Positions 47,897 through 60,800 of a DNA stretch of 64,000 nucleotides are shown one piece after another. Below the pieces are notes generated by a model. That model was not told where the DNA came from and did no database searches. It was given only the letters and a program-made list of their open reading frames with translations. Position numbers and translations under genes: made by a program. The stretch is from a virus, in IMG/VR virus record IMGVR_UViG_3300042374_000295, positions 1-64,000 of that record. One strand, written 5' to 3'. Numbering within the stretch: the stretch's first letter is position 1; every line of letters starts with the position of its first letter.

Positions 47897-50800
47897 TTAT
47901 TTGCCTGCCCCTGCTTCCATTGACTTGCCTGATCCAGGTTCGTTTCCTGCTCCTTTACTAGATCCAGCTTCCATTGACTTGCCTGATCCAGGTTCTGTTC
48001 CACTGCCTTTTTCTTCAGCTTCTTTTTTCTTTTTCTTATCCTCTTGAACCTGTACTCCATAACCTATAAATGCCAAGAAGTCTAAGAACGCTTGAACTTC
48101 CAAAGGCTGCTCTTCGTTTAACTCAATTATAGTGTCCCAAAATATAGGGTATGTACTCCCAAGTAATTCACCTTCTAGTGAGTAAGGTTGTCCAAACTTA
48201 TCTGTTTTAATATACTCGCCACTCTCCTTTTTTTGATGAATGTCAAGGTAGTTGACTACTAGCGCAGATGATGGAGCTAGTTTGTTTCTAACCATATTGA
48301 TAAGTAGTTCCCACTTAGTTGATGTTTTATTAGAAACACCTAACGGAACGTCTTCTCCACTTGCTTTCTTAATTGTTCCGTACCACAGCCTAGAAAAGAA
48401 TGTAATGTACTGGGTTGATCCACCCCAAGGATCAACTATTATGTTACCAAACTTCATCTTCAAGAAGTTACTGCTTGTAGGATCAAACTCTATTGTTAGT
48501 TGGTCCTTATCATCATCGTCGTCGTGCAGTGCGTCCCACGCTAGTTTAGTGAACGCCATCATTCCCCCAGTAGAAGCTATCCACTTCATCATATCGCCTA
48601 CATACATCTTTTGAGCAACAGATGGTCTAAATGTTCCCTTGTCACCTTTTTTAGCTAACCAAATAAACATATATGGTGTTGATGTCTTTATCTGAGCTGC
48701 CCACATTCTTGGTGAGAAAAATATTGTTGATAGCGCAGGGGCTAACTGTTCTGCTGGGCCTAGTGAAGCTCTTCCTGTCAATGTATTAATAACATCAGCC
48801 ATGTTCTTGTAGGCGTCTGGGTGCGTCTCTATTGTCTTCCCTTGGGCTTTTAACATCTCACGACCTTGCAAGAATCTTTCTAACCTCATCTGGTTCATAA
48901 ACACTGTACCTGCCCTCTCGACAAATCTTGTTGGATTGGCAGCTTTCCACGCGTTCCATGCCTTTGGACTAGCCAACTTTAATGGATACCCTATGTAGTC
49001 CCAAATGTGAGAAACCCATGAGCTTATAAATGCTTCCTCTCTTACAGATAGTTTTATGTTGTTTTCTGTAATAGCAAGCTTTGATGCCTTTAACTCTGGA
49101 TAAAAGTCCTGTATTTTTAAATTCCTTTCCCAGTCTTCAGTTCTTTCCTGACTAAACATATGGGTGAACATTGTCTTAAATGCTTTTGCTGCGTTTAAAG
49201 GATGAGCCATTACCTGCTTACCCATTTGAATCATTATAAATGAAAATTCACCAGTTGCCCTTAACGCACGGGTTAGTCCCCATGTCTCTGCCAGTATATC
49301 AAAAAACTTCCGCAAACCACTTCTGTTAGCTAGTTCGTTCTTGTATTGTAGTGTATCAAACTCTTCTTGTACTTTTAATTTCTCATTTCTTAATGCCAAT
49401 AACTCTTGGTCTGCTACAATTGGAGCCTTGTTAACCTTCTTAGAGAAGTCCTTTCTGTTAATCCTATCCTGCAGCTCGGCAATCCTTCTGTTAGCAGCTG
49501 CTTTGGCTGACTTAACTCTTTGCTCCTCTGTTATCCCAGCGGCATCTCTAAGAGTTTTTATCATGTCTCTGTAGCCCTTCATTGCCTCCCTTAAGGACTC
49601 AAGCTTAGGACTTGTTACCTTGTCTGGCTTAGATATTCCTATGTCCCCTCTAGATATTCTATTCTTAATGTCTTCAATGGCTCTCTCTAATGCATTCTCT
49701 GTCCTATCAATCTTCCTGGCCATGTCTCCAACTGGATCGGCAAATAACTCGTCTCTAATAGCCTTAATTTTATCTCTTTCAGCCACTAACTCATTTGCCT
49801 CCTGGTCGTAATCAACACCTTTAGATTTAGCCGCCCTTATGCCAGAGTCAATCTCATCATTTAAGTCGTTTATTTGATTCTTAAGTCTAGCCTTTACTGC
49901 ATCTAGAGCTGTTTTTAGTTGATTATTTTCTGCGTCTGTGTCTACTGGAAGTTCGGCCAAGGCAGCCTTAAGTTCTTTCATTAACTTACGCTCCTCCACC
50001 TCTATTGCGTCACGTTGAGCTCCACTCTTCAGCGGCCTCTTCTTCTCTGCAATATCCTCCATGGCAGATGTAATACGACCTATGCGCTTCATCTTGCGTA
50101 TCTCAGCCTCTATAGCCTCTGGGTTAGGATTTACTACCTGCCCGTACTTTGTTACAGCGTCTCTGATCTGTCTGTCTGTGATTTCTGGATACTCCTCAAC
50201 CATGTCCTCCTTGATGGCCTTGGTAAGCTCATCGATGTCGGTTGCACCGTCCTTTACATACTTTCTTATAAGAGAGTGAGGTATTTTTATAACGCCGTCA
50301 ACAACCGATATCTCAGGTTCTTTCTTGGTTGACTTTTTAATATGGTCCGCAAACGCAGCATCGGCTGATGCCTTGTCTTGAGAGTTTAGCTTCTTATACC
50401 AGTCCGTGTTAGATATGTAGTTTAGCCCCTTAACAATTGCCTCAGCAGCTGTTCCAGACGCCTCTACGGTCTTTGCCGCTACTTCTAGTGCACCGTTCCA
50501 TGCTAGGGCCCCAGGAGTCTGTGACATGAATATGCCCGGCCTAGTGGTCTTACCACTTCTAATCTTGTCGGCTATTACCTTTGTCTTCTCCTTTATTGTT
50601 GCCTCCGGCTTCTTCTTAGTCTCTCTTTCTATAGACTCCTGTATGTCTCCTATGGCCGCTTGAGCTTTAATCTTCTCAGCCTGCTTCTCAGACTGCTTAA
50701 TCTTCTTGTCAGCCGCGTCAAGCTGTTCCTTTAGGTCCTTAATCTTTTGCTCAACCTCAGGCGGTATAACGCCGTCCTTATTGTTGTCTTTATATTTCTG

Positions 50801-51388
50801 TACCTGGCGTTCAACTTGGTAGTTAAAGTCAGATCCTTGGTACACCTCTCTCAATGCTGAGATAAATCTACCCTTCTCTCTTGCCCTTTGGTCAAAGTCG
50901 TTTAATAACTCTCTTTGAATGTCTTGCAATAGATCTATGTCATCAGTGTCTTTTGCGTTGGCAACCTCTGCATTGATTTGATCAATAAGCTCTGCCCACA
51001 CAAACGCAGCAGTGCCGCCGTCTATCATATTTCTTTGGACAGCGTCTTGTGCTTTATAGAATCCAACCTGGTCAACAAACTCCTCGGCAGCCTTCTTAGC
51101 TGTTGCGTAGCTTTGTATCTCATAGTCTAGCCCTAAGTCTTTTATTTTTTCTTTTAGTGCTACATCTGGGGCTCCTTCAAATGCTCTGTTTAGTAGAGCC
51201 TTGCTTCGTGTCTTAGCCGCTTCAGATTCATCTCTTCCGCCTGCTCTAGAGAACTGCATAGCTTCACCAAGGCCTTTAACAGCCCCACTGTCTATAAGTC
51301 TACCTAGTAGACCATCGTGCAGCATAGCCGCAAACTCATCGTAGGAGTAGTCCTTCCCGCCGTATGATATAGTACAAGGGCTTGCCAT
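47897..51388 (-). CDS. Large internal virion/ejection-type protein
   Basis: The 1163-residue protein has long charged coiled-coil regions (about 205-285 and 430-700) and a C-terminal third with hydrophobic patches (around 950-975, KWIASTGGMMAFTKLAWDAL). The composition fits proteins packed in the head and ejected with DNA. The C-terminus ends in an 18-residue tandem repeat (GSGKSMEAGSSKGAGNEP, then GSGKSMEAG again), encoded by a 54-bp direct repeat. Its ATG overlaps the ferritin-like gene stop region. No enzyme motif is seen. Confidence 0.7.
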   Translation of the reverse strand: MASPCTISYGGKDYSYDEFAAMLHDGLLGRLIDSGAVKGLGEAMQFSRAGGRDESEAAKTRSKALLNRAFEGAPDVALKEKIKDLGLDYEIQSYATAKKAAEEFVDQVGFYKAQDAVQRNMIDGGTAAFVWAELIDQINAEVANAKDTDDIDLLQDIQRELLNDFDQRAREKGRFISALREVYQGSDFNYQVERQVQKYKDNNKDGVIPPEVEQKIKDLKEQLDAADKKIKQSEKQAEKIKAQAAIGDIQESIERETKKKPEATIKEKTKVIADKIRSGKTTRPGIFMSQTPGALAWNGALEVAAKTVEASGTAAEAIVKGLNYISNTDWYKKLNSQDKASADAAFADHIKKSTKKEPEISVVDGVIKIPHSLIRKYVKDGATDIDELTKAIKEDMVEEYPEITDRQIRDAVTKYGQVVNPNPEAIEAEIRKMKRIGRITSAMEDIAEKKRPLKSGAQRDAIEVEERKLMKELKAALAELPVDTDAENNQLKTALDAVKARLKNQINDLNDEIDSGIRAAKSKGVDYDQEANELVAERDKIKAIRDELFADPVGDMARKIDRTENALERAIEDIKNRISRGDIGISKPDKVTSPKLESLREAMKGYRDMIKTLRDAAGITEEQRVKSAKAAANRRIAELQDRINRKDFSKKVNKAPIVADQELLALRNEKLKVQEEFDTLQYKNELANRSGLRKFFDILAETWGLTRALRATGEFSFIMIQMGKQVMAHPLNAAKAFKTMFTHMFSQERTEDWERNLKIQDFYPELKASKLAITENNIKLSVREEAFISSWVSHIWDYIGYPLKLASPKAWNAWKAANPTRFVERAGTVFMNQMRLERFLQGREMLKAQGKTIETHPDAYKNMADVINTLTGRASLGPAEQLAPALSTIFFSPRMWAAQIKTSTPYMFIWLAKKGDKGTFRPSVAQKMYVGDMMKWIASTGGMMAFTKLAWDALHDDDDDKDQLTIEFDPTSSNFLKMKFGNIIVDPWGGSTQYITFFSRLWYGTIKKASGEDVPLGVSNKTSTKWELLINMVRNKLAPSSALVVNYLDIHQKKESGEYIKTDKFGQPYSLEGELLGSTYPIFWDTIIELNEEQPLEVQAFLDFLAFIGYGVQVQEDKKKKKEAEEKGSGTEPGSGKSMEAGSSKGAGNEPGSGKSMEAGAGK
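47914..47995 (-). repeat. 54-bp period direct repeat at the 3' end of the ejection-type gene
   Basis: An identical 28-bp segment (beginning CTTCCATTGACTTG on the plus strand) occurs at 47914-47941 and 47968-47995. It encodes the repeated GSGKSMEAG tail. Confidence 0.85.
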
Positions 51389-51888
51389 TAAGCTTTAAAT
51401 AGTGATTTCTCCAATAACAACATCTCAAACTTGCTACCCATCACACCCTCTAACATATTAATCTTGTCACTGTATTCAGCAACTGACTGTTGTTGTATGG
51501 CGTTAAACGGTAGTAAGAAGTTGAAGGTACATATATCGCCGGCCTTCATAACCTTTGCTGTGGTGTCCTCGTAGTCCTCGTATAGAGTGTACTCAATTAG
51601 GTACGCCTTCTCGATAACGTCCATGAGACTTGCGAACTCAAGGACTGGTTGTTTAACTGTTGGAAGTTCTGGAATCACGTTCCACTCCGTTAGGTAGTCT
51701 TCTATCTTCTTGGCGTGCAATAGTTCATCAGCTGACTCGGCAGCGAAAAACTCAGCGGCTTTAAAGAAGCCTACGTTCTGACACCAGTTAGACGCAGAAC
51801 GGTACATGTAGTACGCGTTGTGCTCGTCTTGGAGTCTTGGTAGCAATAAATCAACTATTTCAGCAGGAAGTACTTTTGGCTTTAACAT
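51388..51888 (-). CDS. Ferritin-like protein
   Basis: ATG 51888 gives 166 residues. The sequence aligns by eye with bacterial ferritins such as E. coli FtnA at a constant offset of 5. Glu22, Tyr29, Glu55, His58, Glu99 and Gln132 correspond to Glu17, Tyr24, Glu50, His53, Glu94 and Gln127, most of the diiron ferroxidase site. Glu126, Glu129 and Glu130 of FtnA are replaced by Ile131, Gln134 and Ser135, so the second and third iron sites are altered. It lies between two giant virion genes. Iron oxidation or storage is likely; a virion role is open. Confidence 0.85.
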   Translation of the reverse strand: MLKPKVLPAEIVDLLLPRLQDEHNAYYMYRSASNWCQNVGFFKAAEFFAAESADELLHAKKIEDYLTEWNVIPELPTVKQPVLEFASLMDVIEKAYLIEYTLYEDYEDTTAKVMKAGDICTFNFLLPFNAIQQQSVAEYSDKINMLEGVMGSKFEMLLLEKSLFKA

Positions 51889-51896
51889 ATGCAAAT

Positions 51897-54800
51897 TTAA
51901 GGACAATTTCCTTTCCTTGTTGCCTTATTGTTTTTTTCTAGCTGATCAATAATATTCTTAATGTTATCGTCTATATACTTTACTGATGGGTTAGCGTCCA
52001 TTAGGGCCTTTCTCTCGTCTGCAAGTCTCTTCTTTTTAGCAGCACCCTCTGTCTCTCTTATTTGATAGAATAGGTCTGTAGCTTGTGAGAAGGTTGCTTG
52101 AACGTCACGGCCTCCTTTAGAGAACTGAGGCATACCTTGCTTAACAGATGCCTCTAAGGCAGGTGTTATTTCTATGGCAGATTGGGTAGACATACCCTTT
52201 TCTGCGGCGTCTATTGTAACTTCAACTATCTCACCCTTCTTGCCTGTCAACTCTTCCACAAGAGCTATAGCTGTCTCTCCAATGATACCTAGCCTCTCTT
52301 GATTGCCATAGAAACCTATCATACCAGCACCACCAAACGCTAACTGTTCGCCCGTTAGGTCATTCTGCATACCTTGAGCTAAGGATACCCCTCCTTCTCC
52401 ATCTATTATCCGTTGAGCTATATCTTTGCCAAAAAAGTCTTCTAGTTTTTCTGGTTTTACGTTATTCTCATAACCAAGAGATACTCCTTCTTTGCTTGCA
52501 TTTACGTCATATGTTCCGTTTTCGTTTTTCTTGTAGCTTATTCTGTCTACATCTTTTCTTAGGTCATATCTCTCTATTTGCTGCTCGCCTGTGGTCCATG
52601 CGATTGACTTAGCACCTGCCTCAACAGCTTGCTTTAATGCTATCTTTAAGCCAAGTTTAGCCCATGAATTAGTCTTTTGAACATAAGGAGCAGTTTTTAA
52701 TCTCAGGCTTGAAAATGGAACTAGTAAAGCTTCTTTTTCTTTGGTCTGCGCATATGCTTCCCTGTACGCTCTATTAAGTATTTTAATTTCTGGTGGGCCC
52801 TTTTCTGCTGCGTCTTGTAATGAGGCGCCTGGATCGTTTACCCTGTAAGCTCTGTACGCTTCATTTAGCTTACGTTCAGCTTCGTCTGATTTAGCCTCTG
52901 CTTCTTCGTATTCTTTCTCAGCAAGTAAATCTTCCTTTGTTTTAAACCCTTTTTTCTTACCTTTTTGACCCCAGTCTGACTGTATTTCTTCTACAAACAA
53001 GACTTTGTTGCCATTGGAGTCATTCCTAGTGTTAAGCCTTGTGTGAACAAGGACGTCAGCTTCATCATAATGGCCTGGGTAGCGAAACTCTTCGTCTTTT
53101 TCAATTTCAATTTTCTTAAAATTTGACTCCCTTTCTTTTTGTAATTTATTTTTCTCAGCGGTTAACCTATCAAAATCTTCTTGATTGGTAATCTCTAATT
53201 GAAAGTCATTGACAGTTCCTGTATCTCCTACTTTTTTATAGGTTCTAGCGCTCATTAACTCGTTGTCGACCTCTTCAATTCGTTGATCTATTTCAGCAGT
53301 TCTTGCAACTAGAGCATCCTTGGTCTTATTTGGAAGAACTACTACTATTTCTTTGTAGTTTTCCATGTCCCCTGGCAATGAATACCTCTTAAACTTAGGT
53401 CGATTGTTAAATTTGCTTTCGCTTGTTTTTTCAATTTCTTTAATCTCAACTCTGTTGTCCTTTATAAACTGTTGAATTTCAGTCTTCTTTATTTGCTCGT
53501 CTGGGCGTTTAGAGTTTAACCATTCCAATATTCCAGAGAACTGAACCTCGTCCTTTGATCCAATCTCATTCTTCCATTTAGTGGCAGATGCGTTTGGTTG
53601 TTTAAACTCTGCTATCTTCTTTTCTAGTGGCGAGTAAAACCCGTCAACTATATCTATGCCTCCTGGAAGTGGTTTAACCTTCTCTTCCACACCGTTGACC
53701 ATCGCAGTTTCTCCACGGTCGCCTTTAGATGCTTGAGGTTTAACTCCAAGTGCTTTGGCTTGCAAAACAGCGCCCTCGTCTGGATCGCCTACAAGAGGAA
53801 CAATGTCTTCATAAGCTTTATATGGTTCGAATGTTCCAAGTCTATTTTCTATTGTGTTCCTGTCGCCTCCGTCATAAACAAAGTACACAACATCAGGTAA
53901 CCCGCCTTGATAGTCTTTAAACTGTTCTTTCTCCCATGCTTTGTGCTTGTTGCCGTACTTATCTGTGTAGGCAGCTGGGGCATAATCTTCATTAAATGTA
54001 GACTTTGCAACACCTCTAAACCCAAAACGAGAGTAATATCCTGGCAATGCAGTGTTGAATGCGTCGGCTTTTAATGCTCCTTCTTTGATTGCAAGAACCA
54101 GTAATTGAGCTATTCTATATGGCTTTTTAACGCCAGTTTTATTAACCGAGGCAAAACCACTAACCATGTCGCCGTTTGGCTTTAAAGCTACTCCAGCTTC
54201 TCCGTCTGGGGTAATAAACAATCTCATGTCGTCATACTGATGCTCTCTTGTTTGTTCGTCTTCATAGACATAAACAGAGGCTCCATTTGGATTGCTAACT
54301 TTAGCTTGTGATATGAATTTATGGAAAGCTTCTGGATCGTTTGATATTTCCAGAATTTCTTTATCTATAGTAGCATCTTTATTGAATTTTAAGATACCTT
54401 TCTTGACAGACTCCTCAGGAGTATATATTGCAGAGACTTTTACATCGTCTGTTCCAATATATCTAACCTCTTGAGTATCTCTTCTTTTGAATCCCCTCGG
54501 TCCACCGCTTTTCGTATCCAGTCTTGATGATACTCCGGCAACTGGTCGATCCACTTTGAATCCTGCTGGGGTTGTTGTTTGTTTTGTTTTTCTTGTTTCA
54601 TCGGTTTCAAAATTAATACCTTTTTCTGTTCTTTGCAAATCTTCACGACTACCAGCCTTAGATTCTTGTACAGATTCCTCTGTCTTTTCAATATTATCGT
54701 CCTCTTCTTCTATTTGATCTTGATCTTCGTTTTCGTCTATGTTATACTTAAGAGAGTTGTTTTCTTTAAATTTTTGAACAGTTATTCTAGCGGCATCCTC

Positions 54801-57800
54801 GTAACTGATACCTTCTATCTTAGCTTGTACGCCCAATGTTTTGTAAAGGTTTTTCTCAAAATACCACAAAATTGCTTGGGCATCAGCTATGCTTAGGTCA
54901 TACCCTTTGGCGTTAAGTCTTTCAACAGCATCAGCCACAGTATCGTACATGAATTGTCTGTCTGTTTTGTTTTCAGGAGAGTCATTTAAGTTTTCGAATG
55001 CAGTTTTATAAACTGTATTTGCGGCCTTTTCTAACTCTGTTCCTCTCTTAAATCCTTTAGCTGCATAAGAATCCCTGTTGTTTATGATAGCAATCATTGC
55101 ATTGTCATCCGACATTTTCGGATTTTTTAACAACGCTTTAATTCTATCGATTCCTAGTGGCTCCCCTTTGGTGTTAAAACCTCTCTTAATTTGAGGTATA
55201 ACATTACCTCTGTATCTATTAAATGTCCTAGACCACCATCTGTCCAAGGTTGGATAATCTTCTTTGCCAGACAAGTTTGAGTAGAACATACCAAGCTTAG
55301 GTCCAAATACAGATGCAGCCAATGGCGCATTAAAGTCAACAGGCCAACTTGTAGTTAGAGCTTTTTCTCCTTGTGCTTTTCTTTCTGCGTTAATATCTCT
55401 TATTGATTTTACCTCAAGCAAGTCTTTTTTCATTGCCTGAATATCACCTTTGTATTGCTTTAATAAAGAATTTATTCTTGATAAATTTGCTGAGAAGGAC
55501 GCTTGTCTCATACCCGGCAATGTTGATGAAACAGACTTTTTACCGCTTTCAACATATCCAGAGTATGCTAATGCAGCTAACTTAAAGTTGCTTAACACCT
55601 TTTCTCCGTCTGACGTTATTGCCACTAGCATAGTAAAAAGATCTCTAGCGTTTTGGTCTTTCTTCATCTCTGGGAATATCTCAGCCATAGCATCTAATCC
55701 CTTTTGATACTTTTCTCCATACCATCCCTTTCCGCTATTCTCACCCATAGCCTCCGTGAAGTACTCTATTTCCTCCATCATCCAAGAGCTTATCTTTTTC
55801 TTAGCTTCTGGAGACCTGTCATTCTTGCTTATAATGCCATATTTTTGTCTTTGCCTTTCTTCTAATGCTTCTCCTACTTCTCTTGTTTTAGCTTTATTCC
55901 CCTTCAAGCCATACTTGGCCATATTTTCTTTACCCTGCATTACTCGAACAGCACTTTTTTGCGCTCCTCCAATACTGCTTACATATTTTCCTACATTCTC
56001 TTTACCTACAATTTCAGATATGTCTCTGCCCTCGTTCAATACAGACGCTATGTCGCCAGCTAGTTTCTTAAACTTTGCCATGTCTGTATCGTTAATTATT
56101 TGACCTAGACCTAATGCCTTGGCTATCTTGTTTATAAAATCTATAACAGCTTGTTTTGAGCTCTTTGGTATAGTATCTAAGTCAATCTTGCCGTCTGCAA
56201 TCCTTGCTATAGCTTCTGTTAACTTCTCATCATTTAATGTTGACTCGCCATCTTTAGTGTACTCTCTATCTGCCCAATTAATAACTTTTTCAAGACCACT
56301 CTTAGGGTTGGCCTTTACAGCAGCTTTTAATCCTCTAACTGCAGCACCGTATAGCTTTGAGTCGGTATTCCTAATAATGTTTAACACAGGGTGAGATGCC
56401 TCGTGCCATATAACAGTGCTTCCATAGCCTGCCTCAAAGTTCTTTCTATCAATAAGTATCTCTCCGCTGTCAGACATAAATACGCCTTCAGCCCCGGCTT
56501 CTCCTCCTCTTTTTTGAGTTGCTTTAGCTATTTCTTCTGAAGTAACAAACTTAACCTTAATGCCTGAGCTCTTTAAAGATTGAGCAGCCCTATCGGCAGC
56601 ACCCTCTCTCCTAGCCAAGTCTACCGCTTTTATTAAATCTGTTTGAGGCTTGGTTCTTTCGGATGACGGAACATTTAGTGCGGCCTCGTAAGCTTCGGAC
56701 ATTGCCCTTGTGTCAGACTTGCCCTCTAAGTTTAATCCTAGAGACTTAGCTACTTGGTTTACCGCCCCCTTCATTCTACCTAGGACAGCCTTTTGGCCTT
56801 CTGATACGTTGCTTAATACCTTGTCTGTAGCCTTTGCTACTTTTTCAGATGCTTGAACATCTCCACTTGTTGGAGTCGGTTCTGTCTTGGTTGTTAAACT
56901 GGTTGTTGAAGCCGTCTTTAAGTTGCTTTTTAATATAGGCAAGTCTATTTCAACTATGCCATTAGTAATGTGTATATTGTTCTCGTTTAGTCCAAGCTTT
57001 TTTAAATAAGGAAGAAGTGCTTCTTTAACTTTGTCTTGATTTTCTTTGTTTGTAACAAGTAGTTTCCCGAATCCTTTTTGAACAGGAACGCCTAGCTCGT
57101 TAACCTTAGCAGCCTTATTGATAGCAACTCTGTTTGTTACCACATTGCCGTCTTTGTCATACTGCAATTCATATCCACGATTTAGCTGTTGTTCCCATAT
57201 TCTTAGACCATCTGTAGATATAGATGTTGTCTCTGTGTACTCATGACCTGGAGGCAGTAGCGATTGAACGCCAGCTACCATCTCCTTAAAGTCTTGCTTG
57301 TTGTCTGTCTCTATCTTAGAGCTCCACTTGTTGGTAGGTTTTCCGTTTTCATAAATCCTGTAATAACCAACTGAGTTGTTGTCAGACTTTCCTGTAATGA
57401 TAATATCTACCTCACCTGTTTTAGGATTTGAGTATTCTACATATTCAACCCCCTTTTTTTCGGTATGATTTGTTGGAACTGACTCAACGTCGCTTCCGCC
57501 TAGTTTTTTGGAAAACGAGCCTACGCCTTCAAATAAATCTTTTCTTTTTATTTTAGCCTCTGTTTCTTGTACTTTTTTCTGTATATCAGCTTTGGTCGGC
57601 TGAACTTTTGAAGTTGCATTTTCAGATGGCACAGGTTTAGATGTAGTAGTTTTAGCTTCCCCTTTTGCAGAAGATTGCTCCACCACCTTACCGTTTTCGT
57701 AAACTAATTCATATTTGCCGTCCCCGATATGTTTGTATACTTTAACTTTGTCTCCATTTAATTCTCTTAAATGCCTTCCGTTTGCGTCTGTTGGAAACAT

Positions 57801-60800
57801 TGTGGAACCTTTGCCATGTCTTCCTAAAGTCGATGGTTGCAAAGAAGCGTCTTCGGTAACAATAATGTAATTATTTGGATTTCCTTTTGCGTAATTCATT
57901 GCAGCTTTGCCTTTTGCAAAAGACGGGGACGGAGTAGTACCTCTTCTGTCTAAATTTATTCCGCCTTCGCTAGCGGTTTTTTCTGCATTATCTCTAGACT
58001 CTTGAGATAGGCCAACTCTAACTTTTCCGCTATTTACAATATCATTAAAAGCTTCATCCCCAACAATAACCCTATATGATTCTTTTTCATTTGCAAAATC
58101 AGCTTCATTCCTTTGTTTGCTACTTACTTCTTGGACTGACTTTTGAACAGAAGGTTCTTCAACCGTAGCTTTATAATCATTGTTCTTTTGAACTACGTTA
58201 TCGTGTGCCGCTAACTGCTCGCTTATACCGGCAATCTCTGCCTGAAGGTTTTCTTTGACCTCCGGCATCAAATCTATCTGGCCGTTTTCTGATTGAGCAA
58301 TAAGGCTCTCTGCGCTGTCCTTCCTTTGGTTTAAATCTGTTAGATCTTCTTCGGATAAAACTTGAGCTTCTTCTTCATACGTTACACCCGTCTCAGCCTG
58401 ACGAGATATTCTTGCATCTTTCTCTTGTTGAATTACCTCGTCTGCTACCTTTATAGCTTCGCTTTTTTGCTCTTCAGTTGAGTTAGGGTTGTTTAAAACC
58501 TCTATGGCAGCCTCTTTGTCAGCCTGTTGCTGAGGCGTAACCTCTGGGGTTATTGCCTTTTTGCCCATCTTTTTGATACGCTCCCTCTTACCTGCTACTA
58601 TAGCCGCATTTCTATCTGCGGCCATCTGGGCAGTTATCTTGTCCATAGTAGCCTTTTGGGTTGGAGTTAACTGATCATATATCTCTTTATTCTTTTTTGT
58701 TGACGCTCTTCCAATTGCAGTACCTGCCCCCATAAACGTACCCATAACCATTGAGGCTATTATTATTCTTAGGTTCTTGTCAAGTGTGCCGAACTGTGCC
58801 TCAAAATCTTGCATAACCTTTTCGCCGTCACCTGTTGCTAAATAAAGGTCTACCAATGATCCAAATCCTTCCGAGTACTCTTGAGCAGTTTCTCCCAGAC
58901 CAGCACCAATCGCTTCCCCCATCTTAACAACTACCTGCATAGCTTTGTCTGCGTTTTTGCCAAACAAGTACGAGAAGGTATTTACTAGATTGCCTTTGCT
59001 TATAACCTTCCCAACAAGTTTTTCACCTGCAAAACCTAAAACACCGGCAAAAAATGTTAAGTCTTCTTTTAGATCAGATCCCTTTGGAGCTATTTTGCCT
59101 GCAACCTCATATGATATACCGCTTTTAATAGCCCCCATACCCCTGCCTATCCACGCACCTGTTCTAGTTGCTTTTAATGCAGTTATCGTTGTCTCTAGCT
59201 CTGCAGCAGACATCCCAGGAACAAACTCTAACGCGGCAGCACTCGTGGCAATTAACTGCATTGCAGCAATTGAACTTGCTATGGTGTCTGACGCAAACTC
59301 AATAGATGCTATAGGTGCTTCGTAGCTTTTTGCTGCCTTCTGTTGCTTGTTAGCAGCTCTGGTCATTTCGCTTACTTCAATATTAGCTAACGCTGTGGCG
59401 TTTTCAATGATTGACGATATGTCTTGCCTTGTTGTTACTATATTATTGCCTTGCGTCGCAAGTAGTTGTTGATATTTGTCATAAAAACCTACCTGCATTC
59501 CTGACGCAAACGGGTTCCTGTTTATTAATAAAACAGGCGCCAGCACCGCCATTTGTTTTTTGATTAAGAAGTACTCATCAACTAACTTTCTTTCTTTAGG
59601 ATTAGATCCCATACGGGGTCTTAAGTACTCATACTCACCCCAATCAGCTTCTCCCGTCATGCTCATCATTGCAAACGGATCTATGTTTGGCATATTGACA
59701 TTAATCCACTCGATAAGATTGGTAGGCATACTTTTGCTTACCTTGTCAAATCTTTTGCCTAGTATTAAATACAGGTTTACCAGTCTTTCTTGAGCTGTAT
59801 TGCCTGGAACGGAAAACTTTTCGATTAAAGGTTGGCTTTGTTTGGCTACAGTTTTTATAACCTCAGCAGGATCTTTTAAAAATCTATCTTTTATTGCCCT
59901 AAGGTTCAATACCCTAAAGTCACTATCAGCAACGCCGTCCATCTTAAGCTCGTCTATTTGAGCGTCTATTTTGACGTTCATGTCCTTGATGTACTTTTGG
60001 TACTCGGACTCTACCTGCATTTTCTTTACTAATAAATCTCTGTACTCGTCGGCCATTGTTTTTCCGCCTTGAGCAGACACCATAGATCCGTCATTGGTAG
60101 ATGTTTTAGATCCATTGATATATGGCTCTAGTTCAGCTAACCTTTTCTTTATGTCATTTAATGATTTTACATACGAGTACTCTTGCTTTTGGTCTTCGTT
60201 TAACTCCGTCTCTGCATACCAAGATAATTTCTCGTCAAAATAATCTTGCGTATTAGTATACCCTTCAGCCTTTACATCTGAGCTAACCTCTCTCCACGCG
60301 TCTACTTTTTTAGTGTTTTCAGCGCTATTAGCCCTAGCTACGTCGGCCGCCATAATTGGCTTTATTCTTGATATTCTATTTGTTACATTGCTTTGTGTTC
60401 TTGGAGTATCCAATCTAACAACTTTCCCAGATGCATCTTTACCATAAACAGGCGCTAGCCTTAAGTTATCAGAGTCATTCATAGGTTTCCCCGTAGACAT
60501 ATCAATTGAGCCTAACCCTTTCCATGTCCCCATCTCTGTAGACTCCGGCTTTTTAGGCCCTGCCATTACATCTTCTTTTGATGCAAATGGACTTTTGCTT
60601 TCGACCATCCTAGACTCTGCGTACTTAGCAGCTTTGTTAAAAATTGAGTTAGCGATACTGCTTCCGTCGTCAATATTGCCGCCATTCCCTAACCAGTCCA
60701 TTTCTGCCTTCGTTAAGGTTGGAACAAGTAGTGGAATGTAAACTTTTTTATTGTCTAACATAACGGCAACAGGGTACTCTGTGTCTAGAGCTTTGCCTTT

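Noticed and set aside
47878-48060. A 60-codon Lys-rich frame on the minus strand
   Set aside because: It lies in another frame of the repetitive 3' end of the 47897-51388 gene; its apparent repeats (LDQASQWK) are the frame-shifted image of the GSGKSMEAG repeat.
51886-51900. TTTGCAT at the ferritin-like gene start as a promoter box
   Set aside because: It overlaps the ATG itself and no TAnnTTTG stands 16-17 bp downstream; more likely chance, with the gene read from upstream.
53820-53840. GGTTCGAATGTTCC resembling a tRNA T-arm
   Set aside because: It lies in the coding sequence of the giant protein, lacks the paired T-stem and acceptor stem, and differs from GGTTCGAnTCC.
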